Source: Paracoccaceae bacterium (GTDB taxonomy: Bacteria > Pseudomonadota > Alphaproteobacteria > Rhodobacterales > Rhodobacteraceae). From it: a stretch of DNA of 63,475 nt. The notes beneath the pieces were generated by a model. That model searched no databases, had not been told where the DNA came from, and saw only the letters and a program-made list of their open reading frames with translations. The number at the start of each line of letters is the position of its first letter. Position 1 is the first letter of the stretch. Of the stretch, positions 16,208-24,881 are shown in pieces. Made by a program: the position numbers and the translations under genes. The DNA is taken from assembly GCA_947449875.1 (NCBI GenBank), contig CANFSY010000002.1:1-63475 (forward strand), in the 5' to 3' direction.

Positions 16208-17241
16208 GCGCCGTTCAACTGATCACCGTAACCGAGGATGACGGCGAGCAACGCCTTGATCGCTGGGTCAAGCGCAAGTTCCCCCAGATCACCCAAGGGG
16301 CGATCGAAAAGATGTGCCGCACGGGGCAATTACGGGTGGAATCGGGCCGTGTGAAAGCCTCGGACCACGTTTTGCCCGGCCAAGTCGTGCGCGTGCCGCC
16401 TTTGCCCGACACACCCGCCCCTGAACCTGTGTCAGACGGCAAGATCAGTGCAGCCGACACCAAGATGATCCAGAACGCCGTGCTGTGGAAGGATGACCAT
16501 ATGATCATCCTGAACAAACCCGCTGGCCTTGCCAGCCAAGGCGGATCGGGCATGGGCGAGCGCCATGTCGACGGCTTGGCAGAGGCGTTGAAGTTTGGCT
16601 ATAAAGACAAGCCCAAGCTGGTGCACCGCTTGGATAAAGACACCTCGGGCCTGTTGATGCTGGCGCGCACCGACCGTGTGGCGCGCCGCCTGTCAGAGGC
16701 GCTGCGCCACCGCAACACGCGCAAGATCTATTGGGCCTTGGTCGCAGGTGTGCCTAACCCCAAGCAGGGGTCGATCAAATACGGCCTGATGAAAGCCCCC
16801 GGCGGGCGGGGCGAAGGCGAAAAGATGCTGTGCATCCACCCGGCCAAAATGGCGGATTATCCCGATGCCAAACGCGCCCAAACCGATTTCTTCACGCTGT
16901 GGTTCTTGGGCACGCGCATGTCTTGGATGGCTTTAGAACCGGTCACAGGCCGCACCCACCAGTTGCGTGCCCATATGGCCGAAATGGGGCATCCGATTGC
17001 GGGCGATGGCAAATATGGCGGCAATACGGCGGATAACATGGGCGACGGCTGGGGGGCGTCGATCGGGGGGGATGTGTCGCGCAAGCTGCACTTGCATGCG
17101 CGGTCGCTGACGGTTGAACACCCTGTCACGGGGGCGATGATGACCTTTACCGCGCCTTTGCCCGACCACATGGCCAAGACGTGGAAGATGCTGGATTGGA
17201 ACGAAAAAGACGTTCCCGCTGATCCGTTCGGGGGGGCTTGA
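16204..17241 (+). CDS. rluC: 23S rRNA pseudouridine synthase, RluC family
   Basis: RluC-type enzymes make pseudouridines in 23S rRNA. The 345-residue product from MSAVQLITVTEDDGEQRLDRW has an N-terminal S4 RNA-binding domain (residues about 15-65) and the catalytic motif HRLDKDTSG at 141-149, with Asp144 as nucleophile. The downstream GRTHQLRAHMAEMGHPI motif is also conserved. The track ORF begins 39 codons early inside crcB; the ATG at 16204 overlaps the crcB stop by 4 bp. Which uridines are modified cannot be told from sequence (RluC against RluD). Confidence 0.88.
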   Translation: MSAVQLITVTEDDGEQRLDRWVKRKFPQITQGAIEKMCRTGQLRVESGRVKASDHVLPGQVVRVPPLPDTPAPEPVSDGKISAADTKMIQNAVLWKDDHMIILNKPAGLASQGGSGMGERHVDGLAEALKFGYKDKPKLVHRLDKDTSGLLMLARTDRVARRLSEALRHRNTRKIYWALVAGVPNPKQGSIKYGLMKAPGGRGEGEKMLCIHPAKMADYPDAKRAQTDFFTLWFLGTRMSWMALEPVTGRTHQLRAHMAEMGHPIAGDGKYGGNTADNMGDGWGASIGGDVSRKLHLHARSLTVEHPVTGAMMTFTAPLPDHMAKTWKMLDWNEKDVPADPFGGA

Positions 17242-17948
17242 TGTCTAACTGGCGGCCAAAGCGGTTCTGGAAAACGGCGAGTGTTGTGGCCGAAGACGGC
17301 GGCTTTGCCGTGCGTTTGGATGAACGCCCCGTCAAAACCCCCGCCAAACAGCCGCTGCTGGTGCCCACCCACGCGCTGGCAGACCTGATTGCCGCTGAAT
17401 GGGATGCGCAAAGCGGTCTTGTGAACCCCGAAACCATGCCCGTCACCCGCATGGCCAATTCCGCCATCGACAAGGTCGTTCCGCAATACCACGAGGTGGC
17501 AACGCTTCTGACCGCCTACGGCGAAACCGACCACCTGTGCTACCGCGCCACCCATCCGCCCGCGCTGGCCGAGAAGCAGGCGATCGCATGGGACCCGCTG
17601 TTGCATTGGGCCGCCCAAGCCCTGAACGCGCCGTTAAAGACCACCGATGGCATCGTGCCGATTGCCCAAGACCCGGCAGTGCTGGCGCGGCTGAAGGAGC
17701 ATGTTTTGGAACTTGGCAATTTCAAGCTGGCGGCGTTTCATGATCTGGTGTCAATCTCGGGCTCTTTGGTGTTGGCCTTTGCGGTGGGGCAGGGGCGTTT
17801 GACGGCCGAAGACGGCTGGCGCTTGTCGCGACTGGATGAAGACTGGCAGATTTCCCTGTGGGGCGAAGACGAAGACGCCGCCGCAGCTGCCGCGCAAAAA
17901 CAGGCCGATTTTCACTTGGCCGCACGGTTCTTTGCCCTTTGCAGTTAG
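17241..17948 (+). CDS. ATP12 family F1-ATPase assembly chaperone
   Basis: ATP12 binds the F1 alpha subunit during ATP synthase assembly and is found in alphaproteobacteria and mitochondria. The 235-residue product starts MSNWRPKRFWKTASVVAED. It contains the family pattern AVRLDERPVKTPAKQPLLVPT and the conserved ETMPVTRMANSAIDKV and TDHLCYRA segments. I chose the ATG at 17241, which overlaps the rluC stop by one base; the track uses an adjacent TTG. The C-terminal part is shorter and Ala-rich. Function is inferred from family resemblance. Confidence 0.9.
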   Translation: MSNWRPKRFWKTASVVAEDGGFAVRLDERPVKTPAKQPLLVPTHALADLIAAEWDAQSGLVNPETMPVTRMANSAIDKVVPQYHEVATLLTAYGETDHLCYRATHPPALAEKQAIAWDPLLHWAAQALNAPLKTTDGIVPIAQDPAVLARLKEHVLELGNFKLAAFHDLVSISGSLVLAFAVGQGRLTAEDGWRLSRLDEDWQISLWGEDEDAAAAAAQKQADFHLAARFFALCS

Positions 17949-18044
17949 GGCAAGGCTGCATCGGATGCGCTTTGGCTTGACCTTCTTTGCGCCGCGCCGA
18001 TGATGGGCCCTGTCTTGCAGACAGGCCAATCGGAAAGCCGCCAC

Positions 18045-19061
18045 ATGATGAAATCTATCGTCGTCGCCCTGATTGCCAGCCTGTGCCTGATGTCGGGCAA
18101 TGCAAGATCTGCAACGCTTCAGGATGTGAAGGCGCGCGGGGTTTTAACCTGCGGTGTCACGGCTGGTTTGATCGGGTTTGCCACGCCCGATTCGACGGGC
18201 ACCTACCAAGGGTTTGACGCTGCCCTGTGCAAAGCTGTTGCGGCTGCCGTCTTGGGCGATGCTGCCAAAGTGCGCTACGTGCCAATGTCGCCAGACACTG
18301 CCATGGCGGCCTTAACCTCTGGCAAAGTTGATCTGGTGGCGCGGGGGGACGCTTGGACCTTTGCGCAAGACACCGAACAGCGGGCCGATGTTGTGGCTGT
18401 CACCTATTATGACGGGCAAGGGTTCATGGTCAGAAACACCCTTGGCGTGTCTTCCGCGCGCGAATTGGATGGCGCGCGGATTTGCTTGCAAGTCGGCAGC
18501 GCCGCCGAAGGGAATCTGGCTGCCTATTTCCGCGCCAATAAAATCAAGTTCACCCTTGTTCCGGTTCCGGATGCAACAGAAGCCCAGCGTCAGTTTTTGG
18601 GCGGGGTCTGTGATACGATGACGGGTGATGTCTCTACCCTGTCGGCGCTGCGGGCGGGATTGCCCACGGCGGAGCATTTCGTGATTTTGCCGGAAGTCAT
18701 CTCGAAAGAACCCTTTGGCCTTATGGTGCGCCACGGCGATAACGCTTGGGGCGACATCGTGCGCTGGACTTTTTACGCTTTGCTGGCGGGCGAAGAAAAA
18801 GGCCTTACCCAAGCCAATTTGGACGAGGTCGCCACCGCCACCCAAGACCCCGAAACCCGCCGGATACTGGGGCTTGCGGGCGATATGGGCCATATGCTGG
18901 GCCTTGATCCTGATTGGGCCAAGCGCGCCATAGCTGCCAGCGGCAATTACGGCGAGATTTTTGACGATACCATCGGTGTGACAACACCCGTCAAACTGGC
19001 CCGTGGCCTGAACGCCTTGTGGGCCCAAGGGGGCTTGCAATACGCCCCGCCGTTTCGCTGA
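18045..19061 (+). CDS. Amino-acid ABC transporter periplasmic binding protein (AapJ/GltI-like)
   Basis: The product has 338 residues with a signal peptide (MMKSIVVALIASLCLMSGNARSA). It shows the family-3 solute-binding signature GFDAALCKAVAAAVLG, as in the general L-amino-acid binding protein AapJ. It also has the ligand-site region SGKVDLVARGDAWTFAQD and a closing lobe. An ATG at 18000 is also possible, but the ATG at 18045 gives a normal signal peptide. No permease or ATPase gene adjoins it, so it must work with a distant ABC system or serve as a sensor-type binding protein. The exact ligand cannot be assigned. Confidence 0.85.
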   Translation: MMKSIVVALIASLCLMSGNARSATLQDVKARGVLTCGVTAGLIGFATPDSTGTYQGFDAALCKAVAAAVLGDAAKVRYVPMSPDTAMAALTSGKVDLVARGDAWTFAQDTEQRADVVAVTYYDGQGFMVRNTLGVSSARELDGARICLQVGSAAEGNLAAYFRANKIKFTLVPVPDATEAQRQFLGGVCDTMTGDVSTLSALRAGLPTAEHFVILPEVISKEPFGLMVRHGDNAWGDIVRWTFYALLAGEEKGLTQANLDEVATATQDPETRRILGLAGDMGHMLGLDPDWAKRAIAASGNYGEIFDDTIGVTTPVKLARGLNALWAQGGLQYAPPFR

Positions 19062-19138
19062 CCGCCCAAGACGGATCATCCCGCTGCGTGCCGGAGCTGC
19101 AAGGATTGGATGGGCGACGGCGCCCATCCAAAAGCGCG

Positions 19139-19642
19139 TTAGGCTATGATCTCGGCCGGAATGACAAAATCCACCGCCGTGGCCCCGCCGAACGCCGCAT
19201 CTTCCCAGCGATCCGCCACAAAGTCGCACACCAGCGTCGCCCCTGTCGGATAGCGGGCAAAATCGTCATGCAAGGGGGCATGGGCCACCAAGCGGGCCGC
19301 AAATTCGGCGATCCCGGGATTGTGCCCGATCATCATGACGCAATCTTGCGTCGCATGGCGCAGAACGGCCAGCATCACATCGGGGCCCGCATGATAAAGC
19401 GCGGGTTTCAAATGCAAAATCGGCGTGCCGGGCAGGGCGGGGGCCAATCCCGACCACGTGCCCTGCGTGCGCAGCGCGTCAGAGCACAGCACTTCGCCGG
19501 GCACATATCCGCGCGAGGCGAGCCACGTGCCCAGCTCTGCCGAGGCGGCTTTGCCACGCTCGTTTAAGGGTCGGTCGTGGTCGGGGGTCGCTGGATCGTC
19601 CCAGCTGGACTTGGCATGGCGTGTCAGGATTAGACGCTTCAT
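19139..19642 (-). CDS. Phosphohistidine phosphatase, SixA-like (histidine phosphatase superfamily)
   Basis: The 167-residue protein starts [16 protein letters not shown], with the phosphate-pocket motif RHAKS (catalytic His9) and a second catalytic His in IGHNPG at about 107. SixA removes phosphate from the His of HPt domains; related proteins have other substrates. The true ATG at 19642 overlaps the stop of the iron-sulfur gene upstream (ATGA). The longer track start is unsupported. It ends an argB-Fe/S-sixA string, all on the minus strand. Confidence 0.85.
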   Translation of the reverse strand: MKRLILTRHAKSSWDDPATPDHDRPLNERGKAASAELGTWLASRGYVPGEVLCSDALRTQGTWSGLAPALPGTPILHLKPALYHAGPDVMLAVLRHATQDCVMMIGHNPGIAEFAARLVAHAPLHDDFARYPTGATLVCDFVADRWEDAAFGGATAVDFVIPAEIIA

Positions 19643-20289
19643 GGGTGAAACTGCCTCATATGGTAGGCGGACTGAGAGGGCATCCTTGCATAGCCTGCCC
19701 CTGCGGGGCAAGTGCTGCGCACAAGACAACCGCCCTCCATGCAGTTTGCGCCCGCCGCCTGATCCAGATGGGCGTGGCAGCGTGGAACATCGTAGCCCGT
19801 CCCCGTCAGTGCCAAGGCGGGGCAGGCACTTCGGCAGGGTTTAGCACAGGCCGCACATGGCTGCACCGCAGGTGGCGGCACGGGCACCGCCCAAGGCAAA
19901 GCCAAAGCGCCACGAAAGCTGACCATCAGGCCCTGTGTGGCATGCACCAACAGCTTGACCGGGCTATCCCAAACGCGGCCCGTACGCAGGGCCCAAGAAT
20001 AAAAGGGCTGATAGGGCGGCCCGCCAAAGGGAAACAGCGCCTTGGCCCCCAGATCACAGGCCACCCGCCCGATCACTCGGCGCGACCAGCGATCTACGGG
20101 GTCAGGCGCGCTCCATTCCGGTTGGGCTTGCAGATGGGCCCAAAAGCCGGGTTCCTTCGGGCCGATCATCAGCAAGGTGCGGGTGCCGGTGGGAAAGCCG
20201 ACCTCTCCCGGCTCGACCGTAAAGCCGCCCAGAACCTCTAGAAAATGCGGATCAAGGGCGGCTTGAATGTTAGGGCTGTCTTCGCTCAA
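19639..20289 (-). CDS. Ferredoxin-like Fe-S protein, QueG-like C-terminus
   Basis: The 216-residue product has a C-terminal cluster of Cys residues at about 145, 148, 152, 156, 171, 183, 188 and 194 ([25 protein letters not shown]). This arrangement resembles the two [4Fe-4S] clusters of epoxyqueuosine reductase QueG and related proteins. The N-terminal 130 residues lack a recognisable cofactor motif. The start is TTG (MSEDSPN), overlapping the argB stop codon; no ATG lies near. It is translationally linked both ways: to argB and to the SixA-like gene. The electron partner and substrate are unknown. Confidence 0.72.
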   Translation of the reverse strand: MSEDSPNIQAALDPHFLEVLGGFTVEPGEVGFPTGTRTLLMIGPKEPGFWAHLQAQPEWSAPDPVDRWSRRVIGRVACDLGAKALFPFGGPPYQPFYSWALRTGRVWDSPVKLLVHATQGLMVSFRGALALPWAVPVPPPAVQPCAACAKPCRSACPALALTGTGYDVPRCHAHLDQAAGANCMEGGCLVRSTCPAGAGYARMPSQSAYHMRQFHP

Positions 20290-21185
20290 CGCCGCACGCG
20301 CGGCTTGACCCGCGGCTCGGTGGAGCGGATTTGGCTGCCCGCGCCGTGATCGGTGAACAGTTCCAAAAGGGCGGCATTGGGCAGGCGGCCATCCAGAATC
20401 GTCACCGCCCGTACGCCTTGATCCAGGGCCATCAGCGCGGTTTCTGTTTTGGGAATCATGCCGCCTGCAATCGTGCCATCGGCAATCATGGCGCGGATTT
20501 CATCGGGGGTGATGTTGGTCATCACCTCTCCGGCAGCGTTTTTCACGCCTGCAACATCGGTCAGCAGCAGCAAGCGGTCAGCCTGCAATGCACCAGCAAT
20601 GGCCCCTGCGGCGGTGTCGCCATTGACGTTGAAGGTTTCGTTATCGGCCATGCCCGTGGCGACAGGGGCCACGACAGGAATAATTCCGGCCGTATACAGA
20701 TCGCGCAGCACCTGCACGTTCATTTCAACAGGTCGGCCGACATACCCCAGTTCAGGATCATCAGCGACGCAGACCATCAGATCGTCATCCTTGCCCGATA
20801 TCCCGACAGCCCGCCCGCCCGCATCCATAATCGCCTGCACGATGCGCTTGTTGACCAAGCCCGACAGGATCATTTCCACCACCTGAACCGTGGCCTTATC
20901 GGTCACCCGCTTGCCGCGCACAAACTCCGATTTGATGCCCAGTTTGTTGAGCATATCGTTGATCATCGGTCCGCCGCCATGCACGACCACCGGATTGACG
21001 CCCACCTGCCGCATCAAAACGATGTCGCGCGCGAATTCGGCCATGGCGGCATCATCGCCCATGGCATTGCCGCCGAATTTCACCACCACGACGGCACCGG
21101 AAAAGCGCAACAGGTGTGGCAAGGTTTCCGACAAAAGGCGGGCCGTGGTAAGGGCTTCTTCGCGGCTGACGGTTTGGGGCTTCAT
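20286..21185 (-). CDS. argB: Acetylglutamate kinase
   Basis: ArgB phosphorylates N-acetylglutamate in the arginine pathway. The 299-residue product carries [12 protein letters not shown] near the N-terminus, [16 protein letters not shown] (the nucleotide/phosphate site), and the C-terminal [24 protein letters not shown]. The last segment is the arginine-feedback-type ending in many alphaproteobacteria. I use the ATG at 21185, preceded by GGAG; two earlier starts in the track (21212, 21191) have weaker sites. It heads a three-gene overlapping unit and runs divergently from the SDR gene at 21279. Confidence 0.93.
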   Translation of the reverse strand: MKPQTVSREEALTTARLLSETLPHLLRFSGAVVVVKFGGNAMGDDAAMAEFARDIVLMRQVGVNPVVVHGGGPMINDMLNKLGIKSEFVRGKRVTDKATVQVVEMILSGLVNKRIVQAIMDAGGRAVGISGKDDDLMVCVADDPELGYVGRPVEMNVQVLRDLYTAGIIPVVAPVATGMADNETFNVNGDTAAGAIAGALQADRLLLLTDVAGVKNAAGEVMTNITPDEIRAMIADGTIAGGMIPKTETALMALDQGVRAVTILDGRLPNAALLELFTDHGAGSQIRSTEPRVKPRVRR

Positions 21186-21278
21186 CTGCATCTCCGAGGT
21201 TTGAACCCCCAATTACGGCAGAAGCGCTGCCCTGCCAAGCACCTTGCCCTTTGGAGCGGCTTGGGTACTATGTGGCCT

Positions 21279-22010
21279 ATGACACATCAAAAAACCCTTG
21301 TTCTGACAGGTGCCTCGCGCGGCATCGGGCATGCCACCGTCAAGCGATTTTCAGCCGAGGGCTGGCGCGTGCTGACCTGTTCGCGCCAACCCTTTGACCC
21401 GCGCTGCCCTTGGCCGGGCGGCGAAGAGAATCACATCCAGATTGACCTTGCCAGCCCCGACAAAACCATCGCAGCCCTTGAGGTGATCAAGGCCAAGGTC
21501 AACGGCCGACTAGACGCGCTGGTGAACAATGCCGGCATCAGCCCCAAAGGCCCAAGCGGCGCGCGGTTGTCGACGCTGACCACCGATTTGCGCACATGGG
21601 GACAGGTGTTTCACGTCAATTTCTTCGCCTCGATCGTGCTGGCGCGGGGATTGATGAACGAATTGTCGGCGGCCAAAGGGTCGGTGGTGAATGTCACCTC
21701 GATTGCCGGCAGTCGGGTGCATCCTTTTGCAGGCGCAGCCTATGCCACGTCAAAAGCCGCTTTGGCGGCTTTGACGCGCGAGATGGCGCATGATTTCGGC
21801 CCCTTGGGCGTGCGCGTGAATGCCATAGCCCCCGGAGAGATTGAAACGGCGATTCTGTCGCCGGGCACGGATAAGATCGTCGAGAAACTGCCGATGAATC
21901 GCTTGGGCCAGCCGCGCGAAGTGGCGGATGCGATCTGGTTTTTGTGTTCGGATCAGTCGAGCTACATTTCGGGGGCTGAACTGCAAGTGAACGGCGCACA
22001 GCACGTCTGA
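21279..22010 (+). CDS. SDR-family oxidoreductase
   Basis: The 243-residue product starts MTHQKTLVLTGASRGIGHATVK. It has the nucleotide-binding glycine motif TGASRGIG, the structural NNAG, and the catalytic Ser-Tyr-Lys set (VTSIAGS then YATSK). The 3-oxoacyl-ACP reductase-like C-terminus is present (VNAIAPGEIETAI). The track ORF is 316 codons too long on the upstream side, being antisense to argB. ATG at 21270 (MWPM) is an alternative. The substrate cannot be told. The gene is convergent with yihA over a triple-hairpin region. Confidence 0.85.
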   Translation: MTHQKTLVLTGASRGIGHATVKRFSAEGWRVLTCSRQPFDPRCPWPGGEENHIQIDLASPDKTIAALEVIKAKVNGRLDALVNNAGISPKGPSGARLSTLTTDLRTWGQVFHVNFFASIVLARGLMNELSAAKGSVVNVTSIAGSRVHPFAGAAYATSKAALAALTREMAHDFGPLGVRVNAIAPGEIETAILSPGTDKIVEKLPMNRLGQPREVADAIWFLCSDQSSYISGAELQVNGAQHV

Positions 22011-22015
22011 CCCAC

Positions 22016-22088
22016 GATTTTTCTGCGAAAAATCCGGTTTCGAATTTTCGGCGAAAATTCGTTTCTTGAGATTTTTCGCAGAAAAATC
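22016..22088. terminator. Three AT-rich hairpins between convergent genes
   Basis: Three hairpins stand in a row: GATTTTTC-TGC-GAAAAATC (22016-22034), CGAATTTTC-GGC-GAAAATTCG (22041-22061) and GATTTTTC-GCA-GAAAAATC (22070-22088). The first and third are exact reverse complements, so the whole 73 bp can also fold as one large cruciform. It lies between the ends of the SDR gene and yihA and would terminate both strands. Confidence 0.75.
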
Positions 22089-22116
22089 GGGGTCGAATCG
22101 AGCACAGCAGGCGCGC

Positions 22117-22767
22117 TCACTCCAATCCGGCGATGATGGCCCGCAGGGTTTCAATTCCCTCGCCTTTTTCTGACGAGGTCAGAACAATTTCCGGATAAGC
22201 TGCGGGGTGCTTTTTCAGCGCCGCCTGAACTTGGGCAATATTGGCCTCGCGCGTGGCGGCGTTCACCTTGTCGGCTTTCGTCATCACCACCTGAAACGTC
22301 ACCGCCGATTTGTCGAGAAGCGTCAGGATCTCTTCGTCCACATCCTTCACCCCGTGCCGTGTGTCGATCAGCACAAAGGCGCGTCGCAGGGTTTGGCGAC
22401 CGGCAAGATATTGCTTCAAAAGTGCTTGCCACTTGGCCACAACAGCCACGGGCGCTTCGGCATAGCCATAGCCCGGAAGGTCAACCAAGTACCGCTCTTC
22501 GCCCAAAGTGAAAAAGTTGATCTCTTGCGTGCGCCCCGGCGTGTTCGAGGCCCGCGCCAAGTTTTTGCGCCCAGTCAAAGCATTGATAAGGCTAGATTTG
22601 CCAACATTCGAGCGGCCTGCAAAGCACACCTCCAGCCGGTCGGCGGGCGGCATATGCACCATGGCCACGACGCCTTTAAGAAAATCCACAGGCCCTGCAA
22701 ACAACAAACGGCCTTTTTCCTTAGGGTCAAATTCCGGCTCTTCGGCCAAGGGGAAGGTCAGGCTCAT
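22117..22767 (-). CDS. yihA: Ribosome biogenesis GTPase YihA/EngB
   Basis: This GTPase is essential or near-essential in 50S assembly in several bacteria. The 216-residue product from MSLTFPLAEE has G1 GRSNVGKSS at 51-59, the switch region NTPGRTQEINFF, G3 DLPGYGYA and G4 TKADK. The start at 22767 is preferred because it gives the usual family N-terminus; ATG at 22779 (MERE) is possible. It is downstream of yidC on the same strand by 110 bp, as in relatives. Confidence 0.95.
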   Translation of the reverse strand: MSLTFPLAEEPEFDPKEKGRLLFAGPVDFLKGVVAMVHMPPADRLEVCFAGRSNVGKSSLINALTGRKNLARASNTPGRTQEINFFTLGEERYLVDLPGYGYAEAPVAVVAKWQALLKQYLAGRQTLRRAFVLIDTRHGVKDVDEEILTLLDKSAVTFQVVMTKADKVNAATREANIAQVQAALKKHPAAYPEIVLTSSEKGEGIETLRAIIAGLE

Positions 22768-22876
22768 CTCTCGTTCCATTCGTGAACTGGCGACCCGGCG
22801 CAAAACGCAACGGACGCGAGAACCTCGCGTCCGTTGTCTTGGGTCTTGGTTTGCGTGTGTTTGGCCATCTGGCCCG

Positions 22877-24754
22877 TCATTTTTTCGGCGCTTTGGGGCT
22901 ATTAGCCGCCTTTGGCACCGGCTTTTTTACCGCGGCCTTGATATTGCCGAAGATATCCGGTCGCCGCCCGTGGCTCCACATGATGATGTATTGCTGCGCG
23001 AAGGTGATCGTGTTGTTGGTGATCCAGTAAAGCACAAGACCCGAGGCGAAGCGGCCCAGCATGAACATGAATATCCAAGGCATCCACGCCATGATCTGTG
23101 CTTGCGACTGATCGGCGGGGGCTGGGTTCAGCTTTTGCTGCAACCACATCGAAATGCCCAACAAGATCGGCAACAGCCCGATAAACACCGTGTGCAACAT
23201 GCTTGTCGCATCCGGCACGCCCCAAGGCAGCAGCCCGAAGACGTTGAACAGCGACGAGGTGTCGGGCATCGAAAGGTCGTTGATCCAGCCAACAAACGGG
23301 GATTGGCGCAGCTCAATGGTGACGTAGATCACCTTGTACAGGCTAAAAAAGATCGGCACTTGGAAGAACACCGGCAAGCACCCCGCAGCCGGGTTGACCT
23401 TTTTCACCTTATACAGCGCCATCATGTCTTTTTGCAGCTTGGCCTTATCCTCGCCCGCTTTTTCTTTCAGCGCTTCGATCTCGGGCTGCAGCTCTTTCAT
23501 CCGCGCCATCGAAACATAGCTTTTGTAGGCCAAGGGCAGAACCAGCAGCTTCAAGATGAAGGTAAGCCCGATGATCGCCAAACCCATATTGCCCAAGGCG
23601 CCGTGCATCAGGTGCAGCACAAAGAAGATCGGTTTGGTCAAAAAGAAGAACCAGCCCCAGTCGATCGAATCGATGAAGCCTGGAATCGCGACTTGGTCAG
23701 GGTTCACGTTTGCCCCGAACAGGCGCGACAGCCAGCCTGGGTTGTTTTCGTAGTTTGAAATCGTCTCCCACTCTTTGGCACCGGCGAAAAGACGGATGGA
23801 CGATTCAGCCGTGGCGCCGGGGGCGACCGTCATCAGGGGTTGGCGGACCTCGGCCTGATAGATGTCGGCGGTGGGGGTGTATTTGGTGACGGCGGTAAAG
23901 GGTTTGCCCTGTTGGGGGATCAGCGTGGTCATCCAGTAATGGTCGGTGAAGCCGATCCAGCCGTCCCCTTTGGAGTCAATCGCTTCGCCCTTGGCGCCCT
24001 CAAAATCGGCCAGTTTGGGCATACCGTTGTATTTGGATTCTTCCAGATCGCCGTCAATCCGGCGAACCGGGCCTTCATGCACCACATAGACGCCTTCCAG
24101 CTTGGGCAAGCCGTGGCGGGCGATAATGCCGTAGGGGGCCAGACGCGCCTCGGTCGCACCGGTGTTGGCGACCTGATCGGTGACGGTGAACAGGAAATCT
24201 TTGTCCACCGAAATCGTGCGGGTGAAGGTCAGGCCTTTGCCGTTGGCCCATGTCAGCGTCACGGGTTGGTCGGGGGCCAGCGTGCCGCCCTTGGTCAGGG
24301 ACCATTCGGTCTTGGCACCGGGCACATCGGCCTCGGTCAGGCCATTGCCTGGGGCAAAGCCAAAGACTGCGTAGTAGGGCTTGTCTTTGCCCACTGGCGA
24401 CAGCAACTGCACCGTGGGCGAGGATGGATCGACGGTTTCGTGATAGGTCTTCAGCGCCAGATCGTCGATCCGCCCGCCCAGCAGCGAGATAGAGCCTGAA
24501 AGCTTGGGCGTATCGACCGTCAGGCGCGGGGCTTGGGGTTCGGCTGTGGCGGTCAGCGCAGGGGCCGTGGTGGCACCATCGGCCACCGTGGGCGTGGCGG
24601 CGGTGGTTGCCGTCTCAGCCGGAAGCGCTGTCAGCGCGGGCTTGTCACTGGGGAACCACGTGGGGAACAGCATCGGGCCGGCCACGAACCAGATCAGGAT
24701 GACCACGGCTGAAAGCACGGTTGCAAGGAGAAGGTTCTTGTTCTGATCGTCCAT
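22877..24754 (-). CDS. yidC: Membrane protein insertase YidC
   Basis: YidC inserts membrane proteins alone or with SecYEG. The 625-residue product starts MDDQNKNLLLATVLSAVVILIWFVA, a signal-anchor segment. It then has an Ala/Thr/Pro-rich linker, the periplasmic beta-sandwich domain (roughly 80-380), and the C-terminal insertase core with five membrane segments. The hydrophilic-groove motif segment MARMKELQPEIEALKEKAG is the cytosolic helical hairpin. The start at 24754 follows GGAAG; the track begins five codons earlier. In relatives yidC is close to rpmH-rnpA-yidD; here three extra genes (EAL, ttcA, DUF3833) lie between. Confidence 0.95.
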   Translation of the reverse strand: MDDQNKNLLLATVLSAVVILIWFVAGPMLFPTWFPSDKPALTALPAETATTAATPTVADGATTAPALTATAEPQAPRLTVDTPKLSGSISLLGGRIDDLALKTYHETVDPSSPTVQLLSPVGKDKPYYAVFGFAPGNGLTEADVPGAKTEWSLTKGGTLAPDQPVTLTWANGKGLTFTRTISVDKDFLFTVTDQVANTGATEARLAPYGIIARHGLPKLEGVYVVHEGPVRRIDGDLEESKYNGMPKLADFEGAKGEAIDSKGDGWIGFTDHYWMTTLIPQQGKPFTAVTKYTPTADIYQAEVRQPLMTVAPGATAESSIRLFAGAKEWETISNYENNPGWLSRLFGANVNPDQVAIPGFIDSIDWGWFFFLTKPIFFVLHLMHGALGNMGLAIIGLTFILKLLVLPLAYKSYVSMARMKELQPEIEALKEKAGEDKAKLQKDMMALYKVKKVNPAAGCLPVFFQVPIFFSLYKVIYVTIELRQSPFVGWINDLSMPDTSSLFNVFGLLPWGVPDATSMLHTVFIGLLPILLGISMWLQQKLNPAPADQSQAQIMAWMPWIFMFMLGRFASGLVLYWITNNTITFAQQYIIMWSHGRRPDIFGNIKAAVKKPVPKAANSPKAPKK

Positions 24755-24881
24755 CGGGACTTCCGCCATTTCTAAGCTGTTTAGCGCGACCTTGAACGAC
24801 AGGGGGGATGAAAGGTCAAGCGGTTTGTCGCCAATTGGCCCTGCGGTGGCAGAAGTGGGGGCTTATGACGGCGATCATGGC

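Noticed and set aside
20331-21278. The upstream part of the 559-residue ORF that ends in the SDR gene
   Set aside because: It overlaps argB on the other strand. The SDR motif starts at 21279, and the earlier residues do not resemble any SDR.
22508-23758. A 416-residue plus-strand ORF opposite yihA and yidC
   Set aside because: Both minus-strand genes are clear; the plus frame is a shadow.
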